From Tepidibacillus_B infernus (GTDB taxonomy: Bacteria; Bacillota; Bacilli; Tepidibacillales; Tepidibacillaceae), in contig NZ_JBLWFI010000001.1 of the NCBI RefSeq assembly GCF_048898065.1, positions 868,001-932,000 of the forward strand: DNA of 64,000 nt. Direction: 5' to 3'. The notes beneath the pieces were generated by a model, which saw only the letters and a program-made list of their open reading frames with translations, had not been told where the DNA came from and did not search any database. Below, piece by piece: positions 15,942 through 26,149 of this stretch. Position numbers and translations under genes: made by a program. Position 1 is the first letter of the stretch; every line of letters begins with the position of its first letter.

Positions 15942-17912
15942 TTATTTACTTTGAATGAGTACTTTACCCTTTAATGGTTGTAAAGAGAGATGTATGATGC
16001 CATCATCAATCTTAATCTCTTGCCCTTGCAATAGGTCATAGAGAGAACAGGCCAACCAAGAGTTTTGCTCAGAACAAGTAGAAGGATCAACGAAAGAAGC
16101 CAAATTGATTTTGATATCTCTGATTTCGAAAAGGTTTTGGTTAAAGATAACTATCGCTAACTGATGCCCATTCCCCTTCCCCTCACCAAATACATCTTTA
16201 CCATTTTCAAAGAATCGAAGATAACCGAATACGTCAGGATTTTGGTAGATCGGTGTCCATTGACCTGTCTTAAATACGTCATATTGATGACGATATTGGG
16301 TAATAGTTTGATACCATCTAAGTAGTCCAACGTTTTCTTTTCCCCACGGGTAGGTGGCTCGATTTATTGGCTCTTCTCTTCCCTCTAAGCCTACCTCGTC
16401 TCCATATAGAATAGTTGGCACACCAGGAAAGGTTATTTGCCATAAGGAGATAAGCTTTAATCGTTTAATCGCTAATTCTTTTTTTTCAGAAATAGAAAGA
16501 TTTGCTGGTAAGTGATCTTGCAGCAGAGTGAGGATTCGTGGGGTATCATGACTGCCAATGATATTCATTAAACTATAGAAATGGTGTATGGGATAGTTTT
16601 CATATAAGCTCATTAAAGCTTGTTTCGTCTGTTGTGAATCTTTTAAGCCTAATATAAATTGAATCATGATGTTTCTTAGAGGATAATTGGTAACAGAATC
16701 TAATTCCTCTCCATAAAGGTATTGACGTCTTTTTTCATAACTAATTTTATTTGCTGCATCTTCCCACACTTCGCCAATTAACACAGAGTCAGGGTCAATT
16801 TCTTTCATTGTTTGATAAAAATGTTGAATAAATTCATCTGGAAGTTCATCGGCAACATCTAAACGCCACCCTTTTATTCCCATACGTTGCCAGTATTTTA
16901 AAACACTATTTTGATCATCAATGATGAAATTTAAATAGGAAGGGTCTAATTCATTCACATTGGGAAGAACTTCAATACCCCACCAGCTTTCATAAGAATG
17001 AGGATACTCTTTAAAACGATACCATGAGTAGTAGGGAGAATCTTTGGATTGATAGGCTCCCAAAGAAGGATAATTCCCTTTTTTATTAAAATAGAGGCTG
17101 TCACTTCCTGTATGACTAAATACCCCATCTAAAATGATTGAGATGCCCATTTGTTTAGCTTCTTCACATAGTTGCTGAAAGTCTTCTAAATCTCCATACA
17201 TTGGATCGATCTTATGGTAATCTCCAGTATCGTATTTGTGGTTACTTGGGGATTCAAAAATTGGATTGAAATAGATAACATTGATACCTAATTGATTTAA
17301 GTAAGGTAGTTTTTTCTTAACCCCTAACAAGTTTCCGCCAAAAAAATCCCACCTCACTACTTTCCCTTTTTCATCCTTGATATAGATCGGGGTATTTTCC
17401 CAATGAGAATGAATTAAGCTATTCTTTTTAGGGTTTAGAATTTTCCCTTCTGGATGGCCATTACAAAAACGATCGACAAATATTTGGTAGATGATCGCTT
17501 CTTTAAACCATTGTGGTGGAACAAACTTTTGGGAATAGACCGTGATCTGATACGCTGGCGGAATCTCCTGAGTGATTTCCCCGATTCCCCCGTAATGGTT
17601 TTTATTATTTCCATAATAAAAAGTTTTCCCTTCTACTAAAACGCGAAAATGGTACCAAAGAAGTCCAGGTTGTTCAGGTGTTTTTATTTTTCCTTGATAC
17701 CATCGATTATTTGCATTCGTCTGAATAAGGTTCATCAATTGTACCTTCATTTTTTTTTCTGATTCTTGCCAAACGTAAAGGATTACTTCATCAGGTTTTA
17801 CAGAACTATTGATCCTCAAATGCAAAATAATTTCTTTGTTACAAGCTACAGCACCAAATGGTTTCCGATAAGATGGATGATAAGAATGATGATAGATCCA
17901 TTCTTCTGCCAA
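15942..17912 (-). CDS. GH13 alpha-glucan hydrolase (neopullulanase/cyclomaltodextrinase-like)
   Basis: Hydrolyses alpha-glucosidic bonds of starch-like glucans or maltodextrins. The 656 residues have an N-terminal beta domain (about 1-130), then the TIM barrel with conserved regions DGVFSH, GWRLDVADE (nucleophile Asp), IGEVWED (acid Glu) and NIIGSHDT (Asp), and a C-terminal beta domain. The presence of both an N-terminal domain and the barrel opening IIYQIFVDRFCNG fits the GH13_20-like group. No signal peptide, so it acts in the cytoplasm on glycogen or imported dextrins. TTG start at 17912 with GGGGGTG 6 bases upstream. It follows glgP by 27 bases, in the glg operon. Confidence 0.88.
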   Translation of the reverse strand: MAEEWIYHHSYHPSYRKPFGAVACNKEIILHLRINSSVKPDEVILYVWQESEKKMKVQLMNLIQTNANNRWYQGKIKTPEQPGLLWYHFRVLVEGKTFYYGNNKNHYGGIGEITQEIPPAYQITVYSQKFVPPQWFKEAIIYQIFVDRFCNGHPEGKILNPKKNSLIHSHWENTPIYIKDEKGKVVRWDFFGGNLLGVKKKLPYLNQLGINVIYFNPIFESPSNHKYDTGDYHKIDPMYGDLEDFQQLCEEAKQMGISIILDGVFSHTGSDSLYFNKKGNYPSLGAYQSKDSPYYSWYRFKEYPHSYESWWGIEVLPNVNELDPSYLNFIIDDQNSVLKYWQRMGIKGWRLDVADELPDEFIQHFYQTMKEIDPDSVLIGEVWEDAANKISYEKRRQYLYGEELDSVTNYPLRNIMIQFILGLKDSQQTKQALMSLYENYPIHHFYSLMNIIGSHDTPRILTLLQDHLPANLSISEKKELAIKRLKLISLWQITFPGVPTILYGDEVGLEGREEPINRATYPWGKENVGLLRWYQTITQYRHQYDVFKTGQWTPIYQNPDVFGYLRFFENGKDVFGEGKGNGHQLAIVIFNQNLFEIRDIKINLASFVDPSTCSEQNSWLACSLYDLLQGQEIKIDDGIIHLSLQPLKGKVLIQSK

Positions 17913-17939
17913 GGTTTCACCCCCAGTCTTCCTATCTAG

Positions 17940-20369
17940 CTATGGTCGAATCATGACCCGATGGATTCCCCAAATTCCTGAGGAGTATTCAGAAATGGTT
18001 CGATCAGATGCGAATTTACCTGAGTGAGCGATATTGATGATACTTTTTTTCATCCAACTGCTTCTACTTTTATATGCCTGATCTATCTTTTTTTGTATTT
18101 CGGCATAGGAAGAAAAATCTTTTAAGACAAAAAATTCATCATGATCAAGTAGGCTGTAATAAATGGGTTTAAAGTCTACATCTCCTTTTGCAAAAAATCC
18201 ATTGATCATTTGCTCAAAAATGGTACGAATCCGCTGATCCTGATTATATAAATCACGGGCCTGATAGTCTCTAAATTGATAATGACGTAAGACATCATTT
18301 GGCTTCAACCCAAACATAAAAATATTCTCATCACCTACTTCTTCCTTCATCTCTATGTTGGCTCCGTCATACGTGCCAAGAGTAATGGCCCCATTCATCA
18401 TAAACTTCATATTCCCTGTTCCTGAAGCTTCTTTACTCGCTGTTGAAATTTGTTCACTGATATCTGCAGCAGGAATCACTTTTTCTGCTAAAGATACACC
18501 ATAGTTTTCAAGAAAAACCACCTTGATTTTATCGTTCACCCTTCGATCTTGATTCACCACATCTGCCACACTATTGATCAATTTAATTACGTTTTTAGCT
18601 AAATGATAGCTTGGAGCTGCTTTTCCTCCAAAGATAAATGTCCTAGGGTGTATAGAAAGGTTAGGATTTTCTTGTAAGCGATTGTATAGGTCAATGACAT
18701 GAAAGATATTAAGGAGTTGGCGTTTATACGCATGCATTCGTTTGATCTGCACATCAAAGATAGAGGTAGGATCGACAACTAATCCAGATTTTTCTTTAAT
18801 CCAATTGGCTAGGTGTTGTTTGTTCCTTTGTTTGATAGAAAAAACTTGTTCTTGAAAAGACTCATCTAATACGAAACGAAGAAGATAAATTAAATCAGTA
18901 GGATGTTCAATCCAACTACGTCCTATTCGTTTCGTAATGGATTCTGCTAAGAAGGGATTAGCGATTAGTAGCCATCGACGATGGGAAATCCCGTTTGTCT
19001 TATTATTAAATTTGTAAGGTGTATGATGATAAAATTTGTCCATTACTTGTTTTTTTAATATCTCTGTATGAACCTTCGAAACCCCATTTACGCTATAGCT
19101 GCCTACAATTGCGAGATGGCCCATCTTTACAAAACCGTCAGCAAGGATCGCCATTTGATGAATTCTTTCCCAATCTTCGGGATACTTGTTCCATAGCTCA
19201 TGACAATAGCGCTGGTTGATTTCTTCAATAATCATATAGATTCTTGGTAACAAAGTTTTAAAAAGCTCAATCGGCCATTTTTCTAATGCTTCAGAAAGGG
19301 TTGTATGATTGGTATAAGAGATCGTATTTGTGGTGATATGCCATGCTTCATCCCAACCTAGTCCTTCACCATCCATCAGAATTCTCATCAATTCTGGAAT
19401 GGCAAGAACTGGATGCGTGTCATTAATATGGATGGCAATCTTATTGGGTAGATCTACTAAATGATGATGCTTATTTTTAAATCTACGAATAATACTTTGT
19501 ATTCCAGCGGAGACCATAAAATATTGTTGTTTTAAACGAAGAATTTTCCCTTCAACAAAGGTATCATCAGGATAAAGGTATTCAGAGATCGCTTCTGTTG
19601 ATCGCTTGTAATCAATCATTTTATGATAGTCTTTGTGATTGAGTAAGTGAAAATCAAAATCTTTAATTGCTGATTCAGCACTCCATAATCGTAATGTGTT
19701 CACTGTATTATTATTATAGCCAACAATAGGAATGTCATATGGAACTGCTAGGACAGGTTCATATTGTTGATGGTGAAAAATAAGTCTTCCGTCTTTTTCT
19801 TCAGCCCAAACCTTTCCTCCAAACCGGACTTCTACTGCTCTGTCAAACTTGCGTATTTCCCAAACATTTCCTTCCCGTAACCAAAAATCAGGTAATTCTA
19901 CTTGATACCCATCTACGATTTTTTGTTCAAATAGGCCATATTGATAACGGATTCCACAACCATGACCAGGTAATTGTAGTGATGCTAAGGAGTCTAAGAA
20001 ATCAGCGGCTAGTCTTCCTAGTCCTCCATTTCCTAATCCTGGCTCAGGTTCTTCTTTTTCTAAAGTTTCTAGGTCAATGTCTAATTCCTCAAGTCCTTGT
20101 TTACAAACTTCACGAATTCCTAAATGTATTAAATTGCTCTTTAGAAGTTTCCCGATTAAGAATTCCATAGAAAAATAGTAAACTTGTTTATCACATTTTT
20201 CCCTATATTGTGTATTTGTTGCGATCAAGTTTTTACTAATATATTCTCGAACCATACTACCTAATGTTTTATATTTATCCGAATCAGTTGCATCTTCTAA
20301 GGTTTTGCCATGCATGTTTTCTAATCTTTCCAGAAATGCATGCTTAAAGACCTCTTTATTTGTAAACAT
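17940..20369 (-). CDS. glgP: Glycogen phosphorylase
   Basis: Releases glucose-1-phosphate from glycogen ends. The 809-residue protein has GNGGLGRLAADFLDSLASL early on and the PLP-binding lysine in ASGTGNMKFMMNG, followed by LGTYDGANIEM. Length is that of the GlgP family (about 800). The start is ATG 20369 (MFTNKEVFK), with AGGGG 8 bases upstream; the 23 codons further upstream belong to the end of glgA in another frame. It follows glgA by 11 bases. Fifth gene of glgBCDAP. Confidence 0.96.
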   Translation of the reverse strand: MFTNKEVFKHAFLERLENMHGKTLEDATDSDKYKTLGSMVREYISKNLIATNTQYREKCDKQVYYFSMEFLIGKLLKSNLIHLGIREVCKQGLEELDIDLETLEKEEPEPGLGNGGLGRLAADFLDSLASLQLPGHGCGIRYQYGLFEQKIVDGYQVELPDFWLREGNVWEIRKFDRAVEVRFGGKVWAEEKDGRLIFHHQQYEPVLAVPYDIPIVGYNNNTVNTLRLWSAESAIKDFDFHLLNHKDYHKMIDYKRSTEAISEYLYPDDTFVEGKILRLKQQYFMVSAGIQSIIRRFKNKHHHLVDLPNKIAIHINDTHPVLAIPELMRILMDGEGLGWDEAWHITTNTISYTNHTTLSEALEKWPIELFKTLLPRIYMIIEEINQRYCHELWNKYPEDWERIHQMAILADGFVKMGHLAIVGSYSVNGVSKVHTEILKKQVMDKFYHHTPYKFNNKTNGISHRRWLLIANPFLAESITKRIGRSWIEHPTDLIYLLRFVLDESFQEQVFSIKQRNKQHLANWIKEKSGLVVDPTSIFDVQIKRMHAYKRQLLNIFHVIDLYNRLQENPNLSIHPRTFIFGGKAAPSYHLAKNVIKLINSVADVVNQDRRVNDKIKVVFLENYGVSLAEKVIPAADISEQISTASKEASGTGNMKFMMNGAITLGTYDGANIEMKEEVGDENIFMFGLKPNDVLRHYQFRDYQARDLYNQDQRIRTIFEQMINGFFAKGDVDFKPIYYSLLDHDEFFVLKDFSSYAEIQKKIDQAYKSRSSWMKKSIINIAHSGKFASDRTISEYSSGIWGIHRVMIRP

Positions 20370-20380
20370 TTTTTCAACCC

Positions 20381-21787
20381 CTATCTCTGAAGCACAAGTT
20401 GATATAAACTTACATATTCTTCTGCCGACTTCTTCCAAGTGAAATCAGAAGCCTTTATGTTCTCTTTAATCTTATTCCAAAGTGGTGGTTGATGATAAAT
20501 AGAAAGAGCTCGTTTAATGGTATAAAGCATATCGTGAGCATTATAATGGGTAAAGCTAAAACCGTTTCCCTCCCCATTATATTCATTAAAGGATTGAACA
20601 GTATCTTTAAGTCCACCAGTTTCCCTTACAATGGGTATCGCACCATAATGAAGAGCAATGAGTTGGCTTAAGCCACAAGGTTCGAATAATGAAGGCATTA
20701 AAAATAAATCGGATGCGGCATAAATCATATGAGAAAAGGGTTCATCAAAGGTAATATGGACAGAAAGTTTTTTAGGGTAACGGTTGGAAGCTTCGAGAAA
20801 GATTTGCTCGTATTTCTGCTCCCCTGTGCCTAATACGACAAACTGGAGATTCTGTTGAAGTATTTCATCCAAAACATGGACGACTAGGTCTATCCCTTTT
20901 TGAGAGACAAGTCTAGAAATGAGTGAAATCATTGGAATATGGGGATCTGTAGGTAAACGTAACATCTCTTGTAATTTGACTTTGTTTTCTTGTTTGCTTT
21001 GTTGTCGAGGGAAACGCTCTACATCTATTCCATTGATGATGCCATATAGATCCTGGTTTCTATTTCGCAAAAGTCCATCTAGCCCCTCGCCAAAAAAAGG
21101 ATATTGAATTTCTTTTGCATAGGTTTCACTAACGGTAGTAATCAAATTGGCATAATTAAGGCCAGCCTTCATAAAGTTTACTCTTCCGTAATATTCAATT
21201 CCATCAACGCTAAATTCAGGGTCTGATGGATCAATATCCAATAAATCTTTTAAGATATCCTGTTGAAAAATTCCTTGATATTTTAAATTGTGGATGGTAA
21301 ATATCGTACGAATCTTCATGTAATCATCATGGTTTACATAGTGAGTTTTTAAAAATAAAGGAATTAACGCAGTTTGCCAATCGTTGAGATGTAAAATCTC
21401 AGGTTGAAATTGAAGGTATGGTAAAGATTCTAAAACAGCTTGACTAAAAAAAGTAAATCGTTCTGCTTCATCAAAGGAATCACCATATCCATATATGCTC
21501 TCACGGTAAAAATAATTCTGGTTATCAATAAAATAAAAAGGAACGCCATCCTCTTCAAGATGTTCAATTCCACAATAAAGATTTCGCCATCCTAATTGAA
21601 GATTAAAATGAGTAAGATGGATCATTTTTTCTCTGTAATGATTAGGAATTGCCTTATATTTTGGTAGGATTACCCTTGCATCTATTCCTAGTTTTCTTAG
21701 TTCTTTAGGGAGGGAGCCGATTACATCTGCCAAACCACCTGTTTTAATAAAGGGAACACATTCGGAAGCGATAAATAATACCTTCAT
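20381..21787 (-). CDS. glgA: Glycogen synthase (ADP-glucose)
   Basis: GT5 glycosyltransferase that extends alpha-1,4-glucan chains from ADP-glucose. In 468 residues it shows the N-terminal KTGGLADVIGSLPK loop, FTIHNLKYQG, LISRLVSQKGIDL and the C-terminal PSLFEPCGLSQLIAL donor-site motif. ATG 21787 (MKVLFIASECVP) has AAAGG 9 bases upstream; an in-frame TTG three codons earlier is less likely. It lies 19 bases after glgD. Confidence 0.96.
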   Translation of the reverse strand: MKVLFIASECVPFIKTGGLADVIGSLPKELRKLGIDARVILPKYKAIPNHYREKMIHLTHFNLQLGWRNLYCGIEHLEEDGVPFYFIDNQNYFYRESIYGYGDSFDEAERFTFFSQAVLESLPYLQFQPEILHLNDWQTALIPLFLKTHYVNHDDYMKIRTIFTIHNLKYQGIFQQDILKDLLDIDPSDPEFSVDGIEYYGRVNFMKAGLNYANLITTVSETYAKEIQYPFFGEGLDGLLRNRNQDLYGIINGIDVERFPRQQSKQENKVKLQEMLRLPTDPHIPMISLISRLVSQKGIDLVVHVLDEILQQNLQFVVLGTGEQKYEQIFLEASNRYPKKLSVHITFDEPFSHMIYAASDLFLMPSLFEPCGLSQLIALHYGAIPIVRETGGLKDTVQSFNEYNGEGNGFSFTHYNAHDMLYTIKRALSIYHQPPLWNKIKENIKASDFTWKKSAEEYVSLYQLVLQR

Positions 21788-21806
21788 CTTTATCAACCTT
21801 TCTTCT

Positions 21807-22901
21807 TTAAACGGTCATCCTTTTTCCAACCACGATTGGAGATTCCACGTTTCCTTTTAAATGTTGCCCCATTGTTACCCTTACTTCTTTGTCCAAAATA
21901 ACATTTTCTAACCTAGCATTTTCGCCAATTTCACACTTTTGTAGAATAATACTATTTTTGATCTGAGCGCCTTTATGAACTTTTACACCTCTAAACAAAA
22001 TGCTATTTTCAATTGTTCCTTCAATGACACAACCATTGGCGACGATCGTATTAGTTACGTTAGACTCTCTAAGGTATTTGGTTGGAGGTTCATTTTTTAC
22101 TTTTGTACTAATTTGATGCGGTTCAAAGAACAGACTTTTCCATAACTGTGGATTTAATAGATCCATATTACGTTGATGGTAGGTCTGAATTGAATCAATA
22201 TTTGCTAAATATCCTTGATAAGGATAACCATATACCTGTAATTGAGATAAATTTCGGCCAATTCCATCAATTATTAGATGGTAAAGCCCTTTCTCTATGT
22301 TAGATTTAATAAGGTCTAAAAGAAGGGATTTTTCTAGGATTATTACTTCCATAAATACTTTATTAGAGGGTTCAAAGGAAAGTAGGCGGTTCTGTTCATT
22401 GACTTGAATCCTTCTGCAATTCTTAAATTCGTCGATCTCATTTTCTATTTCTTTATACAGAATCGTTATATCTGCTCCTACTTTTTGATGAAATTCAAAT
22501 GCAGAACGATAATCCATATTAAAAATAAGATGGCCATTGGAAAGCAAGACGTAGTCTTGCTTTCCACGATAAAAGTAATCTAAGTGTTCGTAAAAATATT
22601 GTAAATCTCCCTTCAACTGATCTGATAATTGATTAAAGGGTGGCAGCAGATATAAGCCACCCCGATTTCGATCTAAATCCCAGTCCTTTCCTTTTCCTAA
22701 ATGGTCCATGAGTGCGCGATACTTGCCCTTTGTAAATATAGCTACATCATTTATTCCCGAATTAACCATATTAGATAAAGGAAAATCAATGAGACGATAG
22801 CGCCCACCAAAAGGCACTGCAGATAAATGGCGATGTAAGGTAAGTTCTTTTAACCCTTCTTTTTCGTCAACTAAGTTAATAACTCCCATGACATTTTCCA
22901 T
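21807..22901 (-). CDS. glgD: Glucose-1-phosphate adenylyltransferase, GlgD subunit
   Basis: Regulatory partner of GlgC in ADP-glucose formation, as shown for Bacillus and Geobacillus GlgCD. The 364 residues have the nucleotidyltransferase fold, but the usual GGGxGxRL loop is replaced by INLVDEKEGLKELTL, as in other GlgD proteins, so it is probably weak or inactive alone. FGGRYRLIDFPLSN and the C-terminal left-handed beta-helix repeats are kept. ATG 22901 follows AAGGAG by 8 bases. It lies 21 bases after glgC. Confidence 0.94.
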   Translation of the reverse strand: MENVMGVINLVDEKEGLKELTLHRHLSAVPFGGRYRLIDFPLSNMVNSGINDVAIFTKGKYRALMDHLGKGKDWDLDRNRGGLYLLPPFNQLSDQLKGDLQYFYEHLDYFYRGKQDYVLLSNGHLIFNMDYRSAFEFHQKVGADITILYKEIENEIDEFKNCRRIQVNEQNRLLSFEPSNKVFMEVIILEKSLLLDLIKSNIEKGLYHLIIDGIGRNLSQLQVYGYPYQGYLANIDSIQTYHQRNMDLLNPQLWKSLFFEPHQISTKVKNEPPTKYLRESNVTNTIVANGCVIEGTIENSILFRGVKVHKGAQIKNSIILQKCEIGENARLENVILDKEVRVTMGQHLKGNVESPIVVGKRMTV

Positions 22902-22922
22902 TCTTATTTCTCCTTCTTTCAC

Positions 22923-24092
22923 TTAATAGTTGGAACTTACCAGTTTTTCATTTATTTTATTATAAATAATCGTTTGTTCCTCAATTAAGGTAATGTCACC
23001 GTTTATCGTTCCAATGTTGGAGCCTGCTTTAATGATCGTTCCTTCACCAATAATTGACTTTTGAATCACTACATTGCCCTCAATGATCACATTTGGCATG
23101 ATCACTGAGTCTTTGATGATACTTCCTTTCCCCACCTGAACACCATGAAAAAGTACAGAATGTTCGATCTGACCATAAATTGAACAACCTTCATTGATTA
23201 GGGAACAATGGACTTGAGCGTTTGGAGCAATATATTGAGGGGGTTGGTAAGAATTGACTGAATAAATTCGCCATTGGTAATCGTATAAATCTAGTTCGGG
23301 TTGATCCTTAATCAAATCCATATTAGCCTTCCACAAACTCTCGATGGTTCCAACATCCCGCCAATACCCTTTATAAGGATATGCAAACATCTTCCGACCT
23401 TCTTTAAGCATCATTGGAATCACATCTTTACCAAAATCATGAGTAGAACCATGGAGCTGTTCATCTTTTAATAAAGCTTCTTTCAATACATTCCAATTGA
23501 AAATATAAATGCCCATAGAGGCTAAATTATTTTTGGGAACTTGTGGTTTTTCTTCAAATTCTGTAATCCTTAGTTGCCTATCTGTATTCATAATGCCAAA
23601 TCGACTTGCTTCGTCCCAAGGTACTTCGATTACGGCAATCGTTGCATCTGCACCTTTTTCAATATGATTCTTTAACATATGTTGGTAATTCATTTTGTAG
23701 ATATGGTCACCGGAAAGAATGAGAACATATTCAGATTGAAATTGATCAATATAGGCTATATTTTGATAGATAGAATTAGCTGTCCCTTTATACCACTTAG
23801 CTCCATTCTTTTCCATATAAGGTGGAAGCACTGTAACCCCACCATCTCTCCGATCCAGATCCCATGAACTTCCGATTCCAATATAGGAATGTAATACGAG
23901 GGGTTCATATTGGGTAAGCACACCAACTGTATCGATTCCAGAGTTTGCACAATTACTTAAAGCAAAATCAATGATGCGATATTTACCTCCAAACAAAACG
24001 GCAGGTTTGGCCAGATTTTTTGTTAATAGTCCTAATCTTTTTCCTTCGCCCCCGGCTAGAAGCATTGCAATACACTCTTTTTTTCGCATCAT
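22923..24092 (-). CDS. glgC: Glucose-1-phosphate adenylyltransferase, GlgC subunit
   Basis: Makes ADP-glucose from ATP and glucose-1-phosphate, the committed step of glycogen synthesis. The 389 residues carry the nucleotide loop LLAGGEGKRLG, KPAVLFGGKYRIIDF, GSWDLDRRDGG, the sugar-phosphate motif FEEKP and hexapeptide repeats at the C-terminus. Two adjacent ATG codons (24092 and 24089) follow AAAAGGGGA; either could be used. The upstream glgB frame runs on about 110 bases into this gene. Confidence 0.95.
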   Translation of the reverse strand: MMRKKECIAMLLAGGEGKRLGLLTKNLAKPAVLFGGKYRIIDFALSNCANSGIDTVGVLTQYEPLVLHSYIGIGSSWDLDRRDGGVTVLPPYMEKNGAKWYKGTANSIYQNIAYIDQFQSEYVLILSGDHIYKMNYQHMLKNHIEKGADATIAVIEVPWDEASRFGIMNTDRQLRITEFEEKPQVPKNNLASMGIYIFNWNVLKEALLKDEQLHGSTHDFGKDVIPMMLKEGRKMFAYPYKGYWRDVGTIESLWKANMDLIKDQPELDLYDYQWRIYSVNSYQPPQYIAPNAQVHCSLINEGCSIYGQIEHSVLFHGVQVGKGSIIKDSVIMPNVIIEGNVVIQKSIIGEGTIIKAGSNIGTINGDITLIEEQTIIYNKINEKLVSSNY

Positions 24093-25979
24093 TCATTCCC
24101 CTTTTCCCTTCCAAATTTATTCGTTTAAACATCACTGTTGCCAGTGGTGGAATTTTTATCACTAAATGATAAGGTTGGTTATGCCACTTTTCTTTTACTG
24201 CCTGTATAGGTTTAAAATTACCCTTACCAGAGCCACCATATTTATCATCATCACTATTCCATACCTCAACATACTCACCGAGATGTGGAACTCCAATTCG
24301 GTAATGATCATAATAGGATGGTGTAAAATTACAAACAATGATCAATTCAATTTGAGCTTGATCTTTACGCATAAAGGTAATGATACTTTGATTGGTATCA
24401 TGGGGATCAATCCACTCAAAACCCATTGGATGATGATCAAGCTGCCAAAGGATTGGTTCTTCTTTGTAAAAATGGTTTAAATCTTTTACATATTGCTTTA
24501 ATTTACAATGTAGATCGTAGTCAATTAGATTCCAATCCACTTCAGTTTCATCTTTCCACTCATCAAACTGACCTAGTTCACCCCCCATAAAGAGAAGCTT
24601 TTTCCCAGGATGAGCGATCATATAGCCATAAAACAATCTTAATCCTGCAAATTTCTGCCAATAATCGCCAAATATTTTATTCAGCATAGATCTTTTCCCA
24701 TGTACCACTTCGTCGTGTGATAAAGGAAGAACAAAATTTTCTGAAAAGGTATAAAAAAATGAGAAGGTTAATAAATGATGATGGTACTTACGATAAATAG
24801 GATCAAGTTCCATATACTTTAGCATGTCATTCATCCAACCCATATTCCATTTAAAGTTAAACCCTAATCCACCAAGATAGGTTGGTGAGGTCACTAATGG
24901 CCAGGAAGTCGATTCTTCAGCAATCATCAATGCATTTGGATAATAACGAAACACAACTTCATTCAGCTTTTTTAAAAAAGCTATAGCTTCCAGATTTTCT
25001 CTTCCTCCATATTGGTTTGGTTCCCATTCCCCATCTCTTTTACCAAAATCCAAATAGAGCATACTAGCTACAGCATCAACTCTTAGTCCATCAATATGAA
25101 AGATGTCCAGCAAAAATATTGCATTTGAGATCAGAAAGCTTTGTACTTCAGGTTTTCCAAGGTCAAAGCCTAAAGTCCCCCAATCCGTTTTTTCTGCTCT
25201 ATTAGGATTTTCATACTCATATAAGGGGGTTCCATCAAATCTCATAAGTCCATGTTCATCTTTGCAAAAATGACCTGGCACCCAATCAAGGATCACCCCA
25301 ATTCCTTTTTGATGACACTGATCTACAAAATACATAAAATCATGAGGTGTACCAAATCGACTCGTGATAGAGTAATAACCGGTTCCTTGATAGCCCCATG
25401 AGCGATCAAATGGGTGCTCATTCAGTGGTAAAATTTCAATATGGGTATAGCCCATATCAACTACATAAGATATCAATTCATTTGCTAATTCTCGATAGGT
25501 ATAAAAACTGCCATCCTTTTTTTTTTCCAAGATCCAAAGTGTACCTCATAAATATTAAGGGGATTGTTGTACACACTTTTTATTTGAGTTTGCCAATCTT
25601 GATCATGCCATATATAGCCATGCAAATCATAAATAATAGATGCAGTATTGGGTCGTAATTCTGAATAAAAAGCATAGGGATCTGCTTTAAGAAGGGTTTT
25701 CCCTTGATCCGTTTTAATCTCGTATTTGTATAATGTACCTTCCCCTAGCTCTGGAATAAACAATTCCCAGATACCTGTGTCTTTCACCCTCTTCATTCGA
25801 TGAGCGTTCCCATTCCATTGGTTAAAATCCCCAACTACACTTACAGCTCTTGCATGTGGTGCCCAAATAGAGAATCTAACGCTTATTCTTCCTTCTTGTT
25901 CTTTTCGGTGAGCTCCTAATAACTGATAACTGTGAAATAGGTTCCCTTCATGAAAAAGATAGAGATCGTGTTCGGTCAT
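23983..25979 (-). pseudogene. glgB: 1,4-alpha-glucan branching enzyme, frame broken at an A10 tract
   Basis: Adds alpha-1,6 branches to glycogen. The N-terminal part (25979 to about 25517) carries the CBM48-type domain RFSIWAPHARAVSVVGDFNQW and reaches YEVHFGSW. The rest, in another frame, starts KDGSFYTYRELANEL and holds the GH13 motifs DWVPGHF, GLRVDAVASML, IAEESTSWP and LSHDEVVHGK. The break is a run of ten A (minus strand; plus 25517-25526). Eight or eleven A would restore one frame of about 630 residues. So this is a real one-base loss, a sequencing error, or slippage-dependent expression. The second frame also lacks a stop at the usual end after PPLATVMFKR and runs to 23983 inside glgC. 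First gene of the glg operon. Confidence 0.85.
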
Positions 25980-26097
25980 TTATTTCAACCCTTTCAGCTC
26001 ATTTTCATAGTAACGAGGTGCAGTGCTAGATTTATGTTTACAGAATTTATGAATATGATAATAAGACAATAAATAGAACCTATTAGATTTTTAAACA

Positions 26098-26131
26098 CAA
26101 AAAAACCTCTACTGGAAATATCCGTAGAGGT
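26098..26131 (-). terminator. Terminator of the aceBA operon
   Basis: ACCTCTAC pairs with GTAGAGGT around 11 bases; TTTTTTTGTG follows on the minus strand. It starts 19 bases past the aceA stop. Confidence 0.88.
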
Positions 26132-26149
26132 GTATGGGGCTGGGGTTTG

